Assembly: GCA_036873755.1 (NCBI GenBank) | Contig: JAVTVY010020430.1 | Coordinates: 1 to 64,000 of the forward strand | DNA: 64,000 bases | Direction of reading: 5' to 3' | DNA from: Hanleya hanleyi | Taxonomy: Eukaryota; Mollusca; Polyplacophora; Lepidopleurida; Hanleyidae | In this document: in pieces, positions 17,196-31,339 of the stretch | Position numbering within the stretch: the stretch's first letter is position 1 | Layout of the letters: the number at the start of each line of letters is the position of its first letter | Position numbers and translations under genes: made by a program | Notes under the pieces: model-generated | What the model saw: only the letters and a program-made list of their open reading frames with translations | What the model was told of the DNA's origin: nothing | The model's database searches: none

Positions 17196-18879
17196 TTTGA
17201 TACTGGTGTAAACCTTAGATATGTGAGATCTGTATATAAGCAAATGTGCGATTTTAGGAATTTAAACGCTGAAAACACCGAACAATGCTTCTTGCCTTCG
17301 CTGGTAAACTACAGCTAAGGCACGCAAGGTATGAAAAGTGTCTGCCCCAGATATGACCCAGTTGCGCCTGGATGTGTTATCCTTGCAATCTACATGTGTT
17401 CGTGCAGGCGAGAACTACATTGTATATGTACATGCTCGGCTGCGGTATTATCCTAAAACCAATGAACAACAGCCACGACATGAGCTTATGTGTGTGTTAT
17501 GTGTATTCAACATTAGAATGTAAAGAAAAAGCTTATTCACAGAATAGAGACTAACGATGTTGTAAAGTGCGCTGCGCGGCCAATAATAATTGAACATGTC
17601 ATTCGATACACTAACATTCAATGTTGGCAATATATATATACAATTTTAGAGAGATATATATACAATATTCGTAATATATGTTCGATCTTTCACATAATAT
17701 ATTCAATCTTTTCAAATTCATTGGATAATTCGAGATGAAAAAAATCTTGATACATTTTGGATACATTTTGGATATGAAATAAATACGAATATAGAATATT
17801 GCAACATTTCGCCTTCCATAAATGCTTGCCTTGCTTTCGGCATGCAATATTTAACAAATATACAGACAAAGACATTTTCCCACAGGATTGGACGTTTATA
17901 AATAATCCCATGCTACAATATGGACAGACATTTGATACAATACATTGGAACGTTAACTGATAGTTTGTTTATTACAGGTGTATCTCCTGGCAACATGCAT
18001 ATTATAGGGACAAGACCGCTATTAAAAGTAGTCCCGGCCTTTAGGCAACCTCTGCCAGAGAAGTGAATAGCTTTCAATATTTTTTCCAGTCTCTGATGCG
18101 ACGAATAATTGAAGGCCAGTCGTAGGTGATTGGAGTATGATATGTATTGGTTTCGCTGTGAGTTTGATTTTAACTCAAGGCCTAATAAGGTGTTGCTAAG
18201 AGGAACTATTTGGGTGCCTGTGTCAAAATTATGACGTCATTTGTAGGAGCGCGCATAACTCACAATTTCGATGGGCGACCCCCGTCAAGAAGTCTGTCCT
18301 GTTGTAGCACTTGAATTAAAGTACTTCTTGCCGAAATATGTCTAGACTTAATTAATGAATCGATGAGATGCAATTACGTTAACAGTTTTTAACATTGCCG
18401 CCAATGTAAATTGTAATAGTGGTCTGGCCCCTATATATCAGTGAAGCACGAATTCGTCATGCTATGCTCCTACACATTTCTACCGCCAGGGGACCGATGA
18501 GTACACCAAGTCAACGGGCCTGGGCATGAGATACAATGAATGAGCCGAGAAAAAGCTTGTTACTGGATTCCCATAGAAACGATCTACAGACCTAGAGACG
18601 AACCAAATGATCTAATAGGCTACACACGAAACCGACTGTGCACAAAAAATGTCGAACATTAAACAAACACAGATTCAATATAAGCTAAGTAGGTTGGAAA
18701 TGGAACCGACTATGTACAAAGTTCGAAAGTCAAGCTAGCATTGTTATTGAACCAAAATTATCATTCATTTATCGATGAAGAAACGGGTAAATCCGTAAAA
18801 TGTATCGAATAGAGCTTATATGAAATGTTGATGCGTAATGCGTGTGTACCATGATTGTTTTTTTTTTGTAATTTGGTCC
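17196..18879. other. AT-rich noncoding DNA, nothing recognised
   Basis: Only short ORFs without domains are present, and no RNA gene or repeat array was seen. Confidence 0.5.
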
Positions 18880-20250
18880 TAATGTTGTTATTGTCCTCCA
18901 TCGCAACGCGGTCGGGGTCTTTAAAATGGTTCTTGCTTCTTTGTGTCCGTGGATGTCCGTGTATGACCGTGAATGTCTGTTCAAATAACTTCCAAATACT
19001 TTGTCCGATTCCTCCGAAATTTGGCATCTGCATTCTTTGCGACAAGACGTCGGTTGGTATTGCGTTTCAGCAAGATCTGCCTGAAGGTGGCGCCACTGCC
19101 TCTTGTTCCTATCTTCTGTGCATGTCCGTAGATGTCCGTGGATGTATGTTCAAATACTTCGCAAGTGATAACTCCCAAATGCTTTGTCGGATTCCTCCGA
19201 AATTTGGCATCTGCATTCTTTGCGACAAGATGTCGGTTGGTATTGCGTTTCATCAAGATTTGTCTGTAGGTCGCGCCACTGGGTCTTGTTCCAATCTTCT
19301 GTGCATGTCCGTGGATGTTCGTTCAAATCCTTCGCAAGCGATAACTTCTGAACGATTTGTCGGATTTCTCCGAAATTTGGCAAATGCATTTCTTGCGACA
19401 AAACGTCGGTGGTGTTGCGTTTCAGCAAAATCCAGTCGGAGGTGGCGCCACTGGGGTTCATTCCATTCATCCGTGCTGCAAGCGATAAGTTAAAAACACT
19501 TGTTCGGATTCCTTTGAAATACCCTACCTTTCTGGGTAATAACATGAGAACCTCTCATCGGATTCTTCTCAAATTTGGCATGCATGTACCAATTCCAGGA
19601 GATGTTGCTTGGGATTGCCTTTCGCCCACTCTCACTCACAGGTGGCGCCACCTGGTGGCAAACTCACAAATTTGCTTCCGGGTAATAACTTGAGAACCGC
19701 CCATCAGCTTCTTTTTAAATTTGGTATGAATGTACCGTGACATAAGATGCCGCTTGAGATTACATTTCGCCCACTTGCGCCTAGAGATTTCCGGGCAATA
19801 ACTTGAGGACCATCGTGGGATTCTTCTCAAATTTGGTATGCAGATACCATGACATGAGATGTTCCTTGGGATTGTATTTCGCTCGCATCTGCCTACAGGT
19901 GGCGCCTTCTGGTGGAAAATTCTTAAATTTGTTTCCGGGCAATAATCTGACAACTGCTCATCAGATTCTTCTCAAATTTGGCATTCATATGCCATAAGAT
20001 GTCACTTGGGATTGTGTTTCGCACACTTCCGCCTACAGGTGGTGCCACCTGGTGGCAAAATCGAGCAATAACTTGTGGACCCCTCTTCAGTTCCTTCTCA
20101 AAGTTCGTATGCCGATACCATGCCATGCTATGTCGTTTGGGATTGCGTTTTGCCCGCTTGCACCTACATTTGGTTTCCGGGCAATAGGTTGAGGACGTCT
20201 TCAGATTCTGATCAAATTTGGTTTGCAGATAATATACCATGATATGTCTT
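18880..20250. repeat. Diverged tandem repeats of roughly 145 bp
   Basis: Repeating words include GGTGGCGCCACCTGGTGGC, TCCGGGCAATAACTTGAG, TTCTCAAATTTGG and CTTGGGATTGCGTTTCG. Early units (18,900-19,400) share TGTCCGTGGATGT and a variant with GCGACAAGACGTCGG. The last unit is duplicated at 26,572-26,800. ORFs here are repeat-driven. Confidence 0.65.
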
Positions 20251-23200
20251 TCAACATGTTCAAGGTTACATTTCGGTTACATAATTTTCGTGCTACACCG
20301 TATGGGAACTATATTACAGCATTTCTGAGTTGATCTGAAAACCTTCTGCTTCTTGCGCCTATGAAGTAGCAGCTGCCACTCTCATGTATATCCCCTGAGA
20401 CCGGCAACGCTTATAAATGTTGCTGTCATTTTGGAGGGGGACCTAGCAGCCTTTGGATGCCTGTTTGGAATAATACTAATACTGTTATATGGAAAATGGA
20501 ATAGGTCTTCGGATTATGGACGCGGATATTCTCTAATGGACGACGGCTGGATTATGAATGACGGACTAGACGCTTGTAATTATTATGGACGCGGAAATAC
20601 TGAATGATGGACTAGATGCTTTGATTGTATATCTGAACCACTAGCTCATTCGGTAACAGTCTTTGTTTGACGGTCGAACTTAGTTTGATGTTCGTCCTTT
20701 GTTCGTATGTAGTATTTCCCATTTGTACTTAGCTCTTTCGGTAACGGTGTTTCTTTGACGAACGATAGTCGGGCTCATCTTGTAAACAGTCTGTGCTATT
20801 TGTAAACTGTTTGGTGTGTTTATGCTCTCAATACAATGGCCTAAACATCCAGCATGGTTATGTTTATGAGACAATATGAGGCTTCAATATTCAGCAGTCG
20901 TCCATTAAAGAATTTCCGCGTCTATGAACCAAAGGCCTAATTCATATAACAACATTGAAACCAAATAATGAACAAAAACAAAAAACAACAACGGAAGCTT
21001 ATTCCTGAAGAATACTGCTACCCATCACATTCTTTACCCATCACCCTAGTACTGAATACCGATCACTTACCTCACAATTCAAACCTATAGTATAAGTCCG
21101 TGTAACATACGTCTCAGACGGCTATGCATCTGTTCAACATATCAACTTCTGTGAAGGAAATACAGTTTTCACGTATTTGTGCCCAGGATACGCTGCATGT
21201 GGGAGTTTAAACACATAATGCGGTTATCTGATCCGTTTCCATTAATTTCGCAGTTCTAGTTCTGGAACCCGAGATTGCTTAGTTCGTATTCTGGAAATCA
21301 GACTTTGTCGCTATGGGAACCCAGTGAACCATGGACAACACACATATAATTATTAGGCCGGAACACGCAAGTCAGTGTCATTTAACCAGTGACTGAAAAG
21401 TAATGAAAAGACCAATTATCTTGTTTCACGATGAAATTTCTAGTATGTTTTTGTGTCAAATGATTTAGCTCTTTTGAATGCGACCTATGTTGAAATCGTG
21501 CTCAAGCACTATATATGACGTATATATGATACTGACGGTCAACAACCAACAGGTACATGTGAATCCCCCAGAGGTAGCAGCATTTACACAGCGAATATCA
21601 CAACCCATGCCCAGTATGGGACTTCGTAGTTATCTTTTGATAATGTGAAATATGCACATGCTTGAAAAGCGCATGATCTGCACACGATTCATGATTACGA
21701 TCGCATGAGGGCGGGATTACTCACAGTGTAAATAAATATAATGTGAACAGTATGCGTCGCTGTGCCTTATTGTCTCAAGATATGTACACGTATTACAAGT
21801 TGGCGCCCAGTTCCCAGTTCACTATTCAAGTTGCAAATCGAGGAAGCAGTCAATAATTCGCGGATAAAACACTATGCGTTAATAGTGCCATTACGGCACT
21901 TAGTAGACAATTCATCTTTGGTACACAGACTATACACGTAGAGGATTACAATATGGTGCTACTGGTTTTCCGATCCGACACCAGGGGGCGGTGTTCTGAA
22001 TAAGGAAATAAATAAGGAAATGGCCTATACGGCCATTAAATCCAAGAGTTGACCTCCCATATTTGGTACATAAACTTTATTCATAGAGTGCTACAAAATG
22101 GTGCCACTAATTTCCCGATTCGCTGCTCTGAATAAGGAAATGGATAAGGAAATGGCCTATACAGCCATTAAATCGAAGAGTTGAGCTCCATATTTGGTAC
22201 ATGGACTATACTCACAAAGTGCTGTAACATGGTGCTACTGGTTTTCCGATCCGACACCAGAGGGCGCTGTTATGAATAAGGAAATGGCCTATACGGCCAT
22301 TAATTCAAAGAGTTGAGCCCCCACATTTGGTACATGAACTATACTCACAAAGTTCTGAAATATTGTGCCACTAGTTTTTCCGATCCGACATCAGGTGGCT
22401 TAAGTTTCATGTTTTATCTGCAGAAAATTATCGGCAGGAGGGCTCTACTCGCAAGTAATTAAATATATTGAAACGTAGAACGCTATTACATTTTAAGTAA
22501 AGATATTGATTATTTAAGTATAAATGTATCCAGAACGACTCGGCTTCAGCTGGGGGATGTATGAGAGATTAAAATTAAATTAAATTTGAGTTATACTGCG
22601 ATAACAATCGACGCCTGTTTATGAAGGATATGGAGGACCGTGAAGTTTAAATAACACAGTTATGACTATCCTACGAGGATGTCTGTGGGACACTAACACT
22701 TTATTAGTTGCTATAACAATTGATGTTCAGTTAATGAAACACAAAATCCTACCATCTGCTGCACTGGTAGATTACAAGACAGGGCAGAGGCTGTAAGATA
22801 TCCGATTCTGTTTTCGTGCATGCCCATTCACCCAATGTAACCCGTATGCTATCGGGGTGTTTACATTGTCCAGGTACTCAGTGTTCACTGGTGCAATGAA
22901 CACGCTTGGTTTGCCCGAACTTGGGATAATTTACCAAAAATATTTTGAAGATCCACACCATGAGAGTTTTCATGTTTAATCAATGTTTCACAATATTTTC
23001 AATTCGTACAGACATTCTGAAAACATTAATATATTGAATGAATGTTTGTGCATGGTCGCTTATGGCGGATGTCTCTTCGTTCGATATGTTCTTGAATTCA
23101 TTGGACACAAACGACCTTTTTACCTCCATGTTGGAGAGGTGGTTGTGTCTAACCTGATTATCTGAGGGAAGATTTTACTTGGGAGCACCAAGCTGGCATA

Positions 23201-23985
23201 AAACATGCATGTGTTCATAGAGCAGAAGTCTATCACAAAATGAGATTGACCCATTGCATGTTATCATCTACTGCTTATTCGTCACCATCACCTTAATTAA
23301 ATGCATGTACCTCCAAAGATGAGGCGTTGTCATTGATTTGCACGGGTCATGCTTTATTCTCAAAGCGAGTTTGTAAGTACTTTTATGGTAAAATGCGATG
23401 CGTGGAGCAATATCTGGAAACGATTTGAAAAGGATTTAATGTGAACGTTTTGATTTAAGGTGTAAACAGGAACGGTGGACGCATATGTTTCAGAAAACGG
23501 TTAAAGAAATATCAATATAAACAAGGTAAATTTTGCGTTAATAGATTACATATTCCTAATAAGATGAAATTAACGTGATATTTTAGTAATCGGAAGAATA
23601 AAATTACCGCAAAATTATAATTCTATGAGAAAATGAATTTCTTAGGCTCGTTTATTTCTCTTTTGGATATAGAATATTGTGATGAGATTTATACGATTTG
23701 TTACACGAAAAGAAATCACCCCAAATAAAGGTAATGAACGCATATGTTACTCGATATTTCAAAACAGTTATTTACTGGTCATACTGAGGAGAAAGCCCAG
23801 CATGTTTTCTGGATTCTATATCAACTGTCCTGGTTTTCCATCCATATTTGTCATAAGCTTAAGTTTCAACTTTTATCTGCAGGAAATGATCGTTCGGAAG
23901 AATGTACTATACTCAGAGAGTGCTATAATATGGTGCCACTGGTTTTCCGGTCCGACACCAGGGGGGCGCTGTTCTGAATAAGGAA
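20010..23985 (+). repeat. Segmental duplication, copy A
   Basis: This stretch is repeated in the same orientation at 26,572-31,219 with indels. Landmarks in both copies are the ACGCGGAAAT/GACGGACTA region, the AGCTTATTCCTGAAG region, the AATAAATATAATGTGAACAG region, the 130-bp repeat family and the ATAGAATATT region. No gene was seen in it. Copy B also carries a 33-bp array and two extra insertions. Confidence 0.7.
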
Positions 23986-26260
23986 ATAGGCCATTAAATC
24001 GAAGAGATGAGCCCCATATTTGGCGCATGTACTATACTCATAACGTGAGTGCCACGATATGTTACCACTAGTTTTTTTTCCCCGATCCGACACAAGGGGG
24101 CGCTGTTCTGAATCAGAAAATGAATAAGGAAATGGCCTATATACGACCATTAAATTGAACCCCCACGTTTGGTACATGGACTATACACACAAAGTGCTAT
24201 AACATGGTGTCACTGGTTTTTCGATCCGACACGAGGGGGCGCTTTTCTGAATAAGGAAATGGCCAATACGGCCATTAAATCGAAGAGTTTAGCCCCCATA
24301 TTTGGTACATGGACTATACTCATAAACTGCTACAACATGGTGGCACTTGCTTTCCAATCCGGCACCAGGGGGCACTGTTCTGAATAAGGAAATGGCCTAC
24401 ACGGCCAGTAAATCGAAGAGTGGAGACCCCATATTTGGTACACGTACTATACTCATTGAGTGCTACAATATGGTGCCACTAGTTTTCCGATCAGACAAAA
24501 GTGGGCGCTGTTCTGAATAAGGAAATGGCCTATACGGTCATTAAATCGAAGAGTTGAGGCCCCATATTTGGTACATGGACTACACTCAAAAAGTGATACA
24601 ACGTGGTGCCGCTAGTTTTCCGATCCGAATAAGGAAGTGAATAAAGAAATTGCCTATACGGCCATTAAAGCGAAGAGTTGAACCCCCGTATTTGGTACAT
24701 GTACTATTCTCATAGAGTGCTACAATATAGTATCACTAGTTTTCCGATCCGACACCAGGGGACGCTGTTTTAAATAGGGAAATGAATAAGGAAATGGCCT
24801 ATTCGGTCATTTAATCAAAGAGTTTGAGCGCCCATATTTGGTACATGGACTACACTCACGAAGTGCTACAACATGGTGCCACTAGTTTTCCGAACCGACA
24901 CCAGGGGGCGCTGTGCTGAGTAAGGAAATGAATATGGAAATGAATATGAAGACGGCCTATACGGCCATTAAATCGAAGAGTTGAACTCTCATATTTGGTA
25001 CATGGACTATAATCATAGAGCACTCTATGAGTATACTCCATGTACCAAATATGCGGGCTCAACTTTTGAAGTTAATGGCCATATAGGACATTTTCTTATC
25101 TATTTCCTTATTCAGAACAGCGTCCCTGGTGTCGGATCGAAAAACAAGTGGCATCATATTGTAGCACTTTGTGAGTATAGTCCATGCACCTAATATAGGG
25201 GCTTAACTCTTTGATGTAATGGCCGTATAGGCCATTTCCTTATTCATTTCGTTATTCAGAACAGCGCCCCCTGGTATCTGCTCGGAAAACTATTGGTACC
25301 ATTTTGTAGCACTCTATGAGTATGCTATATGTACCAAATATGGGGTCTCAACTTTTCGATTTAATGGCCGTATAGGCCATTTCCTTATTCATTTCCTTAT
25401 TCAGAACAGAGCCCCGTGGTGTCGGATCGGAAACTAGTGGCACCATATTGTAGCACTTTAGAGTATAGTGCATGCGCCAAATATAGGGCTCAACTCTCTG
25501 ATTTTATGGCCGTGTAGGCCATTCTTTATTCATTTCCTTATTCAAAACAGCGCCCGCTAGTGTCGGATCGAAAACTAGTGGCACCATGTTGTAGCACTTT
25601 ATGAGTATAGTCCATATTCCAAATATGGGAGCTCAACTCTTCGATTTAATGGTCGTATAGGCCATTTCCTTATTCATTCCCTTATTCAGAGCAGCGCCCG
25701 CTGGTGTCGAATAGGGAAAGGAGTTTCACCATTTTGTAGCACCCTATGAGTATTTTATATGTGCCAAACTTTGGGTTCAACTCTTCGGTTTAATGGCCGT
25801 ATAGGCCATTTTCTTATTCATTTCCTTATTCAGAACAGCACCTCCTAGTGTCGGATCGGAAAACTAATGGCACCATATTGTAACCCTTTATGAGAATAGT
25901 CCATGTACCAAATATGGGAGCTAACTAGTGGCACCATTTTGTAGCACTCTATGAGTATAGTATATGTATCAAATATGGGGGCTCAACGCTTGGATTTAAT
26001 GGCCGTATAGGCCATTTCGTTATTCATTTCCTTATTCAGAACAGCGTCCCCTGGTGTCGGATCGGAAAACTAGTGGCACCATATTGTAACCCTCAACGTG
26101 TATAGTCTATGTACCAAAGATGAATTGTCGAATAAGTGCCGTAATGGCACTATTAACCCATAATATATTATCCGCGAATTATTGACTGCTCCCCCGCTTT
26201 GCAACTTGAACGATGAACTGTGAACTGGGAACTTGGCACCAACTTATAATACGTAATATG
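21790..26260. mobile_element. ~4.5-kb inverted-repeat element built of ~130-bp repeats
   Basis: Left (21,790-22,400 and 23,890-25,010) and right (25,010-26,260) parts are inverted relative to each other. Both outer ends carry AAGTTGG(C/T)GCC, TCCCAGTTC, GAATTATTGACTG and a TGCCATTACGGCACTTA palindrome. The arms consist of ~130-bp units with GAATAAGGAAATGGCCTATACGG, ATATTTGGTACATGGACTA and CCGATCCGACACCAGG. The 1.5-kb interior (22,400-23,880) has no domain-bearing ORF. TSDs were not resolved. It is likely a nonautonomous DNA transposon with expanded subterminal repeats. Confidence 0.55.
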
Positions 26261-26571
26261 TACGGCAGTAGTAGTAATTTGATTATGTACACCCTAACTT
26301 AAAGTTTACTCTTGAGAAAGAAATAACAAATATTATCTCATATACTTGTGATGAGATAGTGAATAGTATCAGTAGAATAAAAGATATATCGCTATAGTGA
26401 ATGATGCAGCAAAAAGGATATCACTAAGCAATATATGACGTTACCCGGAGTGATCAATATTAGTGAATACATGTCACGACAGTCACACGTCATGTGTATG
26501 TGCAGTAAAATGCAAGCTAAATACTTCAGAAGAATTTATATATAATTAACCATGTACAGGCCTCTGCGATT
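26261..26571. other. AT-rich spacer, nothing recognised
   Basis: This is the spacer between the inverted-repeat element and duplication copy B. I see no repeat or ORF. Confidence 0.5.
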
Positions 26572-29500
26572 TGGTTTCGCACACTTCCGCTTACAGGTGG
26601 TGCCACCTGGTGGCAAAATCGGGCAATAACTTGAGGACCCCTCTTCAGAGCCTTCTCAAAGTTCGTATGCCAATACCATGCCATGTGATGTCGTTTGGGA
26701 TTGCGTTTTGCCCGCTTGCACCTACATTTGGTTTCCGGGCAATAGGTTGAGGACGTCTCCAGATTCTGGTCAAATTTGGTTTGCAGATATTATGCCATGA
26801 TATTTCGTTCGGGATTGCATTTCGGTTACATAATTTTCGCGCTATACACCGCGTGGAAACTATATTGAAGCAGCAATCAACATTCAGTCAGCCATTCTGA
26901 GTTGATCTCAAAACCTGGACAGGCCGAAAATCCTTCTGCTTCTTGCGCCTATGAAGTAGCAGCTGCCCCTGAGACCGGCACCGCTTATAAATATTGCTGC
27001 CATTTTGGCGGGGGACCTAGCAACCTCTGGTTGCTTGTTTGGAATAGGCCTTATTATGGACGCGGAAATATTGAATGACGGACTACACGCTTTAATTGTA
27101 TATCTGAACTACCTAACCCCATCCGTCCATTAGCTCATTCGGTAACAGTCCTTGTTTGACGATCGAATTTAGTTTGATGTTCGACCTTCAATCGTATATA
27201 GTATTTCCCATTTGTACTCAGCTCTTTCGGTAACGGTGTTTCTTTGACGAACGATAGTCGGTCTCATCTTGTAAACTGTCTGTGCTATTTGTAAACTGTT
27301 TGGTGTATTTATGCTCTCAATACAATGGCCTAAACATCCAGCATGTTTATGTTTATGGGACAATATAAGGCTTCAATATTCAGCAGTCGTTTTCCGCGTC
27401 TATGACCTAGAGATCTAATTCATATAACAGCATTGGAACCAAATAATAAACAAACAAAAACAAAAACAAAAAAAGACAACAAAAAACGGAAGCTTATTCC
27501 TGAAGGACGGGATATGAGAAGCGACACTGATACCCATTACATTCTTTAGCCATCACACTAGTACTGAATACCGATCACTTACCTCACAATTTGCACTTAT
27601 AGTATAAGTCCGTGTAACATACGTCTCAGATGGCTATGCATCTGTTCAACATATCAACTTCTGTGAAAGAAATACAGTTTTCACGTATTTGTGCTCAGGA
27701 TACGCTGCACATAATGCGGTTATCTGATCCGTTTCCAGTAAATTCCCATTTCTAGTTTTGGAACCCAAGATTGCTTAGTTCGTATTCTGGATATCAAATT
27801 TTGTCGCTATGGGAACCCAGTGAACCATGGACAACACACACATAATTATTAGTTCGGAACACGCAAGTCAATGTCCTTTAACCGGGGACTGAACCGTAAC
27901 GAAAAGACCAATTATCTGGTTTCACGACGAAATTTCTGGTATGTTTTTGTGTCAAATGATTTAGCTCTTTTGAATGCGATCTTTGTTGAATTCGTGCTCA
28001 AGCACTATATATGCACTACCGGTTAACACTATCAGGCTGGGTGATTTACCACCCTATCACACTATCAGGCTGGGTGATTTACCGCCCTATCACACTATCA
28101 GGCTGGGTGATTTACCACCCTATCACACTATCAGGCTGGGTGATTTACCACCCTATCACACTATCAGGCTGGGTGATTTACCACCCTATCACACTATCAG
28201 GCTGGGTGATTTACCACCCTATCACCCTATCAGGCTGGGTGATTTACCACCCTATCACACTATCAGGCTGGGTGATTTTAGGTACATGTAAATCACCCAG
28301 GTACATATAAATCACCCAGCGGTAGCAGCATTTATACAGCGAATATCATAACCCAGGCCCAGTTATCTTTTGATCGTGTGAAATACACATGCTTGAAAAG
28401 CGCAATTTCAAAAGGCATACTAGGACATGGTCTGCACAGGATTCATGATCAGGATCGCATGAGGGCGGGATTACTCACAGTGAAAATAAATATAATGTGA
28501 ACAGTATGCGTCGCTGTGCCTTATTGTCTCGAGAAATATGTTAAGTTGGGCCCAATTCCCAGTTCACAGTTCACTATTCAAGTTACAAATCGAGGGAGCA
28601 GTCAATATTTCGCGGACGATATATTATGGGTTAATAGTGCCATTACGGCACTTAGTAGACAATTCATCTTTGGCACATACAATGTACATGTAGACTATAC
28701 AAAATATGGTACCACTGGTTTTCCGATCCGACACAAGTGGGCGCTGTTCTGAATAATAAAATGAATAAGGAAATGGCCTATAGGGCCATTAAATCCAAGA
28801 GTTGAGCCCCCATATTTGGTGCATATACTTTACTCATAGAGTGCTACAAAATGGTGCCACTAATTTCCCGATTTGATGCGCTGCTCTGAATAAGGAAATG
28901 AATAAGGAAATGGCCTATTCGGCCATTAAGTCGAAGAGTTCAGCCCCCATGTTTGGTACATATACTTTACTCATAGAGTGCTACAACATGGTACCACTAG
29001 TTTTCTAATCCGACACCAGGGGGCGCTGTTCTGAATAAGGACATGAATTAAAAAAATGGCGTATACGGCCATTAAATCAAAGAGTTGAGCCCCCATATTT
29101 GGTACATATACTTTACTCATAGCGTGCTACAATATGGTGCTACTGGTTTTCCGATCCGACCCAACAGGGTACTGTTCTGAATAAGGAAATGAATAAGGAA
29201 ATGGTATATACGGTCATTAAAATGAAGAGTTGAACCCCATATTTGGTACGGTCCGACACCAGGTGGCTTAAGTTTCATGTTTTATCTGCAGAGCCGGAGG
29301 GCTCTACTCGCAAGTAATTATATATTTTGAAACGTAGAACGCTATTACGTTTTAAGTAAACATATTGATTATTTAAGTATAAATGTTGCCAGAACGACTC
29401 GGCTTCAGCTGGGGGATGTATGCGAGATTAAAATAACAATCGACACCTGTTCATGAAGTATATGGAGGACCTTGAAGTTTAAATAACGCAGTTATGACTA

Positions 29501-31219
29501 TCCTACGGGGATGTCGGTGGGACACTGGGAATTGCTAACCCGGGGCTAGGGGCCGTATGAACCCGTGTACTTCAAGATCCTCATGGTACTCATATGAACA
29601 GTCACAATCAAAGCGTGACTGAGATACATCATTCTTTAGGTGTCGACTTTGCAACGAATATTATGGATTAAGAATACTGATCAGCGATACGGATTTGATA
29701 TTTTTGGAACATCATGATGTCTTGCCGGCATCATTGAAAACTGTTGACCGCTTCTCTCTTGCAGGAAACAAGCTTATGTTTATGTATACTATGATTGTCT
29801 TTTTGAATTTGGTGCTAATACTGTTATATGGAATATGAAATAGGTCTTTGGATTATGGACGCGGATATCCTCTAATGGACGACGGCTGGATTATGAATGA
29901 CGGACTAGACGCTTGTAACTAAAACTTTATTAGTTGCTATAACAATTGATGTTCAGTTAATGAAACACAAAATCCTACCATCTGCTGCACTGGTAGATTA
30001 CAAGACAGGGCAGAGGCTGTAAGATATCCGATTCTGTTCTCGTGCATGGCCATTCCGACAATGTAACCCGTATGCTATCGGGGTGTTTACATTGTCCAGG
30101 TACTCAGTGTTGACTGGTGCAATGAACACGCTTGGTTTGCCCGAACTTGGGATAATTTACCAAAAATATTTTGAAGATCCACACCATGAGAGTTTTCATG
30201 TTTAATCAATGTTTCACAATATTTTCAATTCGTACAAACATTCTGAAAACATTAATATATTGAATGAATGTTTGTGCATGGTCGCTTTATGGCGGATGTC
30301 TCTTCGTTCGATATGTTCTTGAATTCATTGGACACAAACGACCTTTTTACCTTCATGTTGGAGAGGTGGTTGTGTCTAACCTGATTATCTGAGGGAAGAT
30401 TTTACTTGGGAGCACCAAGCTGGCATAAAACATGCATGTGTTCATAGAGCAGAAGTCTATCACAAAATGAGATTGACCCATTGCATGTTATCATCTACTG
30501 CTTATTCGTCACCATCACCTTAATTAAATGCATGTACCTCCAAAGATGAGGCGTTGTCATTGATTTGCAAGGGTCATGCTTTATTCTCAAAGCGAATTTG
30601 TAAGTACTTTTATGGTAAAATGCGATGCGTGGAGCAATATCTGGAAACGACTTGAAAAGGATTTAATGTGAACGTTTTGATTTAAGGTGTAAACAGGAAC
30701 GGTGGACGCATATGTTTCAGAAAACGGTTAACGAAATATCAAATATAAACAAGGTAAATTTTGCGTTAATAGATTAGATATTCCTAATAAGATGAAATTA
30801 ACCTGATATTTTAGTAATTAGAAGAATAAAATTACCGCAAAATTATAATTCTATGAGGAAACAAATTTCTTAGGCTCGTTGATTTCTCTTTTGGATATAG
30901 AATATTATGCTGAGATTTATACGTTTTGTTATACGAAAAGAAATCACTCCAAGTAAAGGTAATGAACGCATATGTACTTTCTCGATATTTTAAAACAGTT
31001 ATTTACTGGTCATACTTAGGAGAAAGCCGAGCAAGTTTTCTGAATTCTATATCAACTGTCCTGGTTTTCCATCCATATTTGTCATAAGCTTAAGTTTCAA
31101 CTTTTACCTGCAGGAAATGATCGTCCGGAGGAATGTAATATACTCATAGAGTGCTATAATATGGTGCCACTAGCTTTCCGATCCGACATCAGGGGGCGCT
31201 GTTCTGAATAAGGAAATGG
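26572..31219 (+). repeat. Segmental duplication, copy B, interrupted by later insertions
   Basis: This is a direct duplicate of 20,010-23,985. Extra DNA relative to copy A includes the 33-bp array (28,026-28,290) and a segment at about 29,525-29,925. That segment contains a displaced copy of the 20,480-20,580 sequence (ACTGTTATATGGAA, GGACGACGGCTGGATTATG). At 31,219 the copy is broken by a 7.96-kb transposon and it resumes at 39,182. Confidence 0.7.
28026..28290 (+). repeat. Eight tandem 33-bp repeats
   Basis: The unit CACTATCAGGCTGGGTGATT plus TACCACCCTATCA recurs every 33 bp from 28,031 to ~28,280 with very few changes, so expansion is recent. Because 33 is divisible by three, all frames stay open; no protein is implied. 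The array is absent from duplication copy A. Confidence 0.9.
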
Positions 31220-31339
31220 GGTTGTTACTCCATGTAAGGGTGCACGAGAATTCTCTGTGTTATTATATACAGTGGATTTTCGTGACTGGTGGCTCCAGGT
31301 CTCCCTGCGTGGGATCATACATTATATTGAAACATCTAC

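Noticed and set aside
21720..21835. Retroviral-type primer binding site (TTGGCGCCCAG after an AATAAA and TTACA) suggesting an LTR
   Set aside because: The same word lies at both ends of an inverted-repeat element, once inverted (26,230); no LTR pair, polypurine tract or gag-pol reading is present.
28026..28290. Regular 33-bp repeats as a CRISPR array
   Set aside because: Units are contiguous without unique spacers, and the sequence is eukaryotic; it is a minisatellite.
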